DNA from: Desulfobacterales bacterium
GTDB taxonomy: Bacteria > Desulfobacterota > Desulfobacteria > Desulfobacterales > JAFDCJ01
Length of the DNA stretch: 5,751 nucleotides
NCBI GenBank assembly: GCA_029939875.1
Contig: JAOZSC010000073.1
Span: 3,614 to 9,364, forward strand
Direction of reading: 5' to 3'
Shown here: positions 1 to 2,912 of the stretch, in pieces
Layout of the letters: the number at the start of each line of letters is the position of its first letter
Position numbering within the stretch: the stretch's first letter is position 1
Notes under the pieces: generated by a model
Told to the model about the DNA's origin: nothing
Seen by the model: only the letters and a program-made list of their open reading frames with translations
The model's database searches: none
Translations under genes and position numbers: made by a program

Positions 1-620
1 ACCAGTTTGCCCTTGTGGGGATAGTCATTTTTACAGATTTCCACCATTTCTCCGGTGGTTTTGTCTTTGGCTTTATGGTGGGCCTTGTCCTTGAGAAGCG
101 CCATATCTTCCGGATAATAAGTTTTCGGCGCGTAAAGCGTGATGTCCGGCTTATGCTTCAGGGTGGATTCAACTCCCCAAAAATGGTCCAGGTGCCAGTG
201 GGACAGGACATACAAATCAATTTCATCTTTTTTCAGCATGGAGGCCACATCGCTCTTTTCCTCATAAATATAGTCCATCCAGTCATTGTTCCAGCCGAAA
301 TCCATCATGAATTTTTTTTCTTCACCCTCCAGCGTCGTTACGGTGATCAGGGTCGAATACCCGCCGGCATTGTCCCAGATCCAGGGGATGATATACTGAT
401 TGGTCATACCACCGCCGTAATCCATGATGTTTTTCTTGAATAGATCATTGTTAAACCAGCTTGTTTCAGTCAGCACATCAACTTTGACGCTCTTAATTTC
501 ACCGATATCGAGCTTTTTGCGAGCCTCGGCTTCGCCTGGAAACATGACGCCGGTTGTACCCGCCACAGAGGCGGCGATTCCCGTTGCAGCCATGGATTTT
601 AAAAATGCTCTTCGTTTCAT
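1..620 (-). CDS. Tat-exported MBL-fold metallo-hydrolase, 3' end outside the window (partial)
   Basis: A zinc-dependent hydrolase of the metallo-beta-lactamase superfamily, probably periplasmic; the substrate is unknown. I translated 206 codons from the ATG at 620-618; no stop occurs before the left edge. The N-terminus is a twin-arginine signal: R3-R4-A-F-L-K, a small-residue hydrophobic stretch (about 11-27), and a likely cleavage site after A-E-A at residue 33. The metal motif HxHxDH is complete as H141-W-H143-L-D145-H146, preceded by a strand-like D-L-Y-V-L-S. The later ligands and C-terminal half lie outside. The overall look (early D-F-G-W strand, then S-H-W-H-L-D-H) resembles the COG1237-type metal-dependent hydrolases, but I cannot fix the subfamily. 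Aromatics crowd the motif (W142, F147, W148). It is the second gene after the cytochrome c and is probably co-transcribed with it. The start is supported by AAGGAGG four bases upstream and by the Tat motif directly after the Met. Tat export suggests folding with metal in the cytoplasm before transport. Confidence 0.88.
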   Translation of the reverse strand, partial: MKRRAFLKSMAATGIAASVAGTTGVMFPGEAEARKKLDIGEIKSVKVDVLTETSWFNNDLFKKNIMDYGGGMTNQYIIPWIWDNAGGYSTLITVTTLEGEEKKFMMDFGWNNDWMDYIYEEKSDVASMLKKDEIDLYVLSHWHLDHFWGVESTLKHKPDITLYAPKTYYPEDMALLKDKAHHKAKDKTTGEMVEICKNDYPHKGKL

Positions 621-624
621 GCTC

Positions 625-631
625 CCTCCTT
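625..631 (-). promoter_or_regulatory. Ribosome binding site of the MBL-fold hydrolase
   Basis: AAGGAGG on the minus strand ends four bases before the ATG at 620-618. The match to the anti-Shine-Dalgarno is strong, with slightly short spacing. It fixes the start codon and shows that the second gene has its own initiation site across the 46-base gap after the cytochrome stop. Confidence 0.8.
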
Positions 632-666
632 ATTATTACTGTATTGAAAAGGTAAAAAAAATTTTG

Positions 667-1005
667 CTAACCGGCCTCGCGTTCCATCCCCTTGCGCAGA
701 TCATAGAGAAGATCAATAATCATTTCACTTTCTTGTTGGCTCAAACCAAGACCATAACCGTGCATGACATTGACCACCAGATGCCAGTCGTCCCGTGTTC
801 TACCCGGTTTTTCAGGATCTGCTACCGACACGTGGCATGTTAGGCATTTTTGGGTATAGACCTTATAGGCTTTTTCATATTCAAGTTGTTTCTTGCTCTG
901 CTGGGCGGTACTATTTTGTGATCCGATAAGAAAAAGTACGCCAAAAACAAAAATTGCACAGACCAGCACCCATGATATCCGTTGGCGGGTGAAATGAAGA
1001 CTCAT
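667..1005 (-). CDS. Small exported monoheme cytochrome c
   Basis: A 112-residue single-heme c-type cytochrome, inferred to carry electrons on the periplasmic side of the inner membrane. Residues 1-34 look like a Sec signal or membrane anchor: basic start (R7, R9), hydrophobic core about 11-28, and a possible S-T-A cleavage site at 32-34. The only heme-attachment motif is C54-L-T-C57-H58, in which H58 is the proximal ligand. M81, in a V-M-H-G-Y-G stretch, is a reasonable distal ligand. The pattern after the heme (R-x-R-D-D-W, a Met-containing helix, L-S-x-x-E and a final I-I-D-L-L helix) recalls the short class I cytochrome domains found in sulfite dehydrogenase subunits and quinohemoprotein amine dehydrogenases; this is pattern recall, not a search. 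The ATG is preceded by AAAGGAGGT at six-base spacing, and the stop is TAG. It is the first gene of a two-gene operon with the downstream Tat-exported hydrolase and has a candidate sigma-54 promoter just upstream. The redox partner is unknown. Confidence 0.9.
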   Translation of the reverse strand: MSLHFTRQRISWVLVCAIFVFGVLFLIGSQNSTAQQSKKQLEYEKAYKVYTQKCLTCHVSVADPEKPGRTRDDWHLVVNVMHGYGLGLSQQESEMIIDLLYDLRKGMEREAG

Positions 1006-1010
1006 TTGAT

Positions 1011-1019
1011 ACCTCCTTT
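1011..1019 (-). promoter_or_regulatory. Strong ribosome binding site of the cytochrome c gene
   Basis: AAAGGAGGT on the minus strand, with the GGAGG core six bases before the ATG at 1005-1003. It is close to the ideal Shine-Dalgarno sequence and settles the start of the cytochrome. Confidence 0.85.
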
Positions 1020-1040
1020 CTTTAATTATTTCGGTTCAAG

Positions 1041-1057
1041 GGCAAAGAATTTACCTG
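1041..1057 (-). promoter_or_regulatory. Candidate sigma-54 (-24/-12) promoter of the cytochrome/hydrolase operon
   Basis: The minus strand reads CAGGTAAATTCTTTGCC. It has the near-invariant GG and GC dinucleotides exactly ten bases apart and TTTGC in the -12 box. Against YTGGCACG-N4-TTGCW it matches 8 of 13 defined positions; the -24 box is degenerate outside GG (A for T, and TAAA for CACG). Scanning 1006-1448 by eye, this is the only GG-N10-GC on the minus strand. Its position is right: a start site near 1030 would give a leader of about 25 bases containing the AAAGGAGGT site. The divergent neighbour is a sigma-54 activator, which is the expected partner. The weak -24 box keeps confidence moderate. 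Confidence 0.55.
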
Positions 1058-1250
1058 TGATTTCCTCAAAACTTAATGAAATTAGAATGATGACAATTGG
1101 GATGAAAAAATGGAGCAATATTTTATTCATTCAAAATCCATACCGTTGCGAAATGCAGATTAGAATTCATTATAAGTGTCTGGAAACAATGATATTCCGT
1201 TAATAAATCCAATAATTGTCAGTCATTTTCTCTAACAAAAAAGGGAACAA

Positions 1251-1342
1251 AACACCCCCGTTTATTAATTATCAGGTGTATATTGTTTCCTCCAAGAAAT
1301 TAATTTACACCCACAAAGGTCATTTTACCATTGACAGGTGTT
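1251..1342. repeat. Four alternating GGTGT(A/T) boxes, candidate regulator-binding sites
   Basis: GGTGTT/GGTGTA occurs at 1251-1256 (minus), 1275-1280 (plus), 1306-1311 (minus) and 1337-1342 (plus). Orientation alternates strictly, and the gaps between boxes are 18, 25 and 25 bases. The first and third extend to GGGTGT and the second and fourth to CAGGTGT. No other copy is visible in the rest of the divergent region. They lie about 220-310 bases upstream of the predicted sigma-54 start, within the reach of enhancer-binding activators, and the last one overlaps the spacer of the activator's own promoter. Binding by the adjacent activator is inference; short boxes can recur by chance in AT-rich DNA. 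Confidence 0.35.
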
Positions 1343-1359
1343 AAGTCTTAACTTATAGC
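1331..1359 (+). promoter_or_regulatory. Sigma-70-type promoter of the activator gene
   Basis: A perfect -35 box TTGACA (1331-1336) is followed, after the optimal 17-base spacer, by TATAGC (1354-1359). The -10 matches TATAAT at its first four bases but lacks the conserved final T. A start near 1366 would leave a leader of about 83 bases before the ATG at 1449. The plus strand has no GG-N10-GC in this interval, so the activator gene is probably not itself sigma-54 dependent. The spacer holds a perfect palindrome, which suggests regulation. Confidence 0.55.
1340..1352. promoter_or_regulatory. Perfect 13-base palindrome in the promoter spacer, candidate operator
   Basis: GTTAAG-T-CTTAAC is a perfect inverted repeat with six-base arms and a one-base centre. 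It fills most of the spacer between the -35 (1331-1336) and -10 (1354-1359) boxes of the activator promoter. A protein bound here would block polymerase, so negative autoregulation or control by another dimeric regulator is plausible. It overlaps the last GGTGTT box (1337-1342). Function is inferred from position and symmetry alone. Confidence 0.4.
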
Positions 1360-1448
1360 GCTGTTAATGGGATACGTGAAAAAATCCGTTTGGAGATGAT
1401 TGATCCGCACATGCTGTTTTTTTCTCTGTAAGCATACCGTGTAAATCG

Positions 1449-2768
1449 ATGCAAAAAAGATATGAAATCATACTGAACAGTATTGCAGACGGCGTTTATA
1501 CCGTTGATCTTGACTGGCGTATCACCTCGTTCAATCAGGCGGCAGAAAAAATAACTGGTATTTCCAGGCAGGAAGCCATCGGTCAATCTTGTTTCGAAGT
1601 TCTGCGATCCAGTGTCTGCGAAAAAAACTGCATCCTTCAGCAAACACTTGCAACGGGAAAACCAATCGTTAATATGCCCGTTTATATTATTCGGGCGGAT
1701 AAAAGCCGTATTCCCATCTGTGCGACCACGGCTTTATTTAAAGATTCGCAGGATAAGGTGATGGGTGGTGTCGTCACCTTCAGAGATTTGACCGCGTTGA
1801 ATGAACTGAAAAAGGAGTTGTTAAAACAGCACTCTTTTGGAGACATCATCAGCAAAAACGCAAAAATGCTTAATCTTTTTGCCACTCTTCCCCAGATAGC
1901 CCAAAGCCGTAGTACGGTTTTGATTGAAGGGGAGAGCGGAACCGGCAAGGAACTTTTTGCCCGTGCCGTACACAACAACAGCTTAAACCGCAATGGCCCC
2001 TTTATCGCGGTAAACTGCGCTGCCTTGCCGGATACATTGATTGAGTCCGAGCTTTTTGGATATAAAGCCGGTGCCTTTACCGACGCCAAAAAGGATAAAC
2101 CCGGGCGATTCGCCCAGGCCCATAATGGTACGATCTTTTTGGATGAAATCGGAGATGTGTCGCCCGCAATCCAAATTCGGCTATTGCGGGTTCTCGAAAA
2201 CCGGGAATACGAACCCCTGGGCGCCATCCAATCGACACCTACCAATGCCCGTGTAGTTGCCGCAACCCATCGTAATCTTGAAAAGTTAATTCAGGAAGAC
2301 AAATTCAGAGAAGACCTGTACTATCGGCTCAATGTGGTAAACATTTTGCTGCCGCCACTGGCAGAAAGAAAAGAGGATATCCCCCTGCTGGTTAATCACT
2401 TTATAAGGCATTTCAATCAGTTAACTGAAAAAAACGTAATGGGAATATCACGCGAAGCAATGGCAACCATCATGCTGCATAATTGGCCGGGAAACGTGCG
2501 CGAACTTGAAAATGCCATCGAGCATGCGTTCGTAATTTGCCAGGACAAACTGATACGAATTCAGCATTTACCGGACCGGATCATACCGGTTAATGGGTCG
2601 CTGGAAATCACGGAGGGCCTTACGCTCAAGGAAATAGAAAAACGAGTCATCAAGGCAGCCCTACGAAGAAACCAGTGGAAACGAATGGCCACCGCCAAAG
2701 AATTGGATATTGACAAAAACACCCTGCGCCGGAAGATAACCCGCCTCAAAATTGCAGTCCCCCAATAA
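1449..2768 (+). CDS. PAS-domain sigma-54-dependent transcriptional activator (NtrC family)
   Basis: A 439-residue bacterial enhancer-binding protein that uses ATP to open sigma-54 promoters. A PAS sensor domain (about 1-117) takes the place of a receiver domain. The AAA+ domain (about 130-360) has Walker A G161-E-S-G-T-G-K167, the sigma-54 contact loop G-A-F-T-D-A (208-213, Asp212 where Gly is canonical), Walker B F-L-D232-E233, arginines R287 and R293 in F-R-E-D-L-Y-Y-R, and W-P-G-N-V-R-E-L (346-353) as sensor II. A Fis-type helix-turn-helix closes the protein (about 392-434, ending N-T-L-R-R-K-I). All catalytic motifs look intact. The PAS carries C48, C57, C61 and C91, possible metal, heme or redox ligands. 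The first ATG is the only start: an in-frame TGA lies at 1401-1403 with no ATG, GTG or TTG between, and PAS homology begins at once. No clear Shine-Dalgarno site precedes it. It is divergent from the cytochrome/hydrolase operon, its likely target. The signal is unknown. Confidence 0.95.
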   Translation: MQKRYEIILNSIADGVYTVDLDWRITSFNQAAEKITGISRQEAIGQSCFEVLRSSVCEKNCILQQTLATGKPIVNMPVYIIRADKSRIPICATTALFKDSQDKVMGGVVTFRDLTALNELKKELLKQHSFGDIISKNAKMLNLFATLPQIAQSRSTVLIEGESGTGKELFARAVHNNSLNRNGPFIAVNCAALPDTLIESELFGYKAGAFTDAKKDKPGRFAQAHNGTIFLDEIGDVSPAIQIRLLRVLENREYEPLGAIQSTPTNARVVAATHRNLEKLIQEDKFREDLYYRLNVVNILLPPLAERKEDIPLLVNHFIRHFNQLTEKNVMGISREAMATIMLHNWPGNVRELENAIEHAFVICQDKLIRIQHLPDRIIPVNGSLEITEGLTLKEIEKRVIKAALRRNQWKRMATAKELDIDKNTLRRKITRLKIAVPQ

Positions 2769-2876
2769 TTGCTTCAACATTTCAGATCAGATGCCGGTAT
2801 CAACCCAAACCGGATATAGCTCAAGAAAAGGCCCGGATGGGTACTGCTTGGGCAGTCAAACCATAGCTGCAAGAGA

Positions 2877-2898
2877 AAGCGCTGAGCGCATGGCGCTT
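2877..2898 (-). terminator. Weak hairpin, possible terminator of the MscK-like gene
   Basis: AAGCGC and GCGCTT form six-base arms around a ten-base loop, 14 bases beyond the channel gene's TAA on the minus strand. The 3' arm runs into TCTCTT, so the tail is T-rich but interrupted. A shorter alternative stem (AGCGC-CAT-GCGCT) competes. On the plus strand the hairpin is followed by an A-rich stretch, so it is a poor terminator for the activator gene. It lies in the 144-base gap between convergent genes (2769-2912), which otherwise shows nothing I can name. Confidence 0.35.
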
Positions 2899-2912
2899 GA
2901 ACGAAAAATAAG

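Larger units (their letters stand above)
1006..1448. other. Non-coding divergent control region
   Basis: This is 443 bases of AT-rich DNA between the divergent cytochrome operon and the activator gene. I see no convincing gene in it. A 73-codon reading frame on the plus strand (982-1203) has no ribosome site or recognisable features and overlaps the cytochrome start on the other strand. The region carries the candidate sigma-54 promoter facing left, a sigma-70-type promoter facing right, a 13-base palindrome, and four alternating GGTGT(A/T) boxes between 1251 and 1342. No strong terminator-like hairpin was found, as expected between divergent promoters. Confidence 0.75.

Noticed and set aside
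654..665. AAAATTTTTTTT on the minus strand just after the cytochrome stop, considered as a terminator
   Set aside because: There is no GC-rich hairpin directly before the T run, and the next gene begins 46 bases on with its own strong ribosome site, so read-through is more likely.
15..843. Plus-strand reading frames (15-443 and 424-843) opposite the hydrolase and cytochrome genes
   Set aside because: They are antisense to genes with clear motifs (Tat signal, HxHxDH, CxxCH), and their products are unstructured or skewed in composition with no ribosome sites.
982..1203. A 73-codon plus-strand reading frame at the left of the divergent region
   Set aside because: It has no Shine-Dalgarno site, overlaps the cytochrome start and the predicted sigma-54 promoter, and shows no domain or signal peptide.
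1091..1221. TGACAATT (1091-1098) and AATTGTCA (1214-1221), an inverted eight-base pair considered as activator sites
   Set aside because: The arms are 115 bases apart and AT-rich, and there is no further copy in the region, so chance is a sufficient explanation.
1682..2245. A 187-codon minus-strand reading frame inside the activator gene
   Set aside because: It is antisense to the conserved AAA+ domain, has no recognisable domain, and is rich in Ser, Arg and Leu as expected from a mirror frame.
2803..2825. CCGGT and ACCGG arms after the activator stop, considered as its terminator
   Set aside because: The stem has only five bases with a ten-base loop, and no T-run follows.
2769..2912. Search for a small gene or RNA between the convergent genes
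   Set aside because: The gap is only 144 bases, its open frame is an overlap of the activator end, and apart from a weak hairpin nothing is supported.
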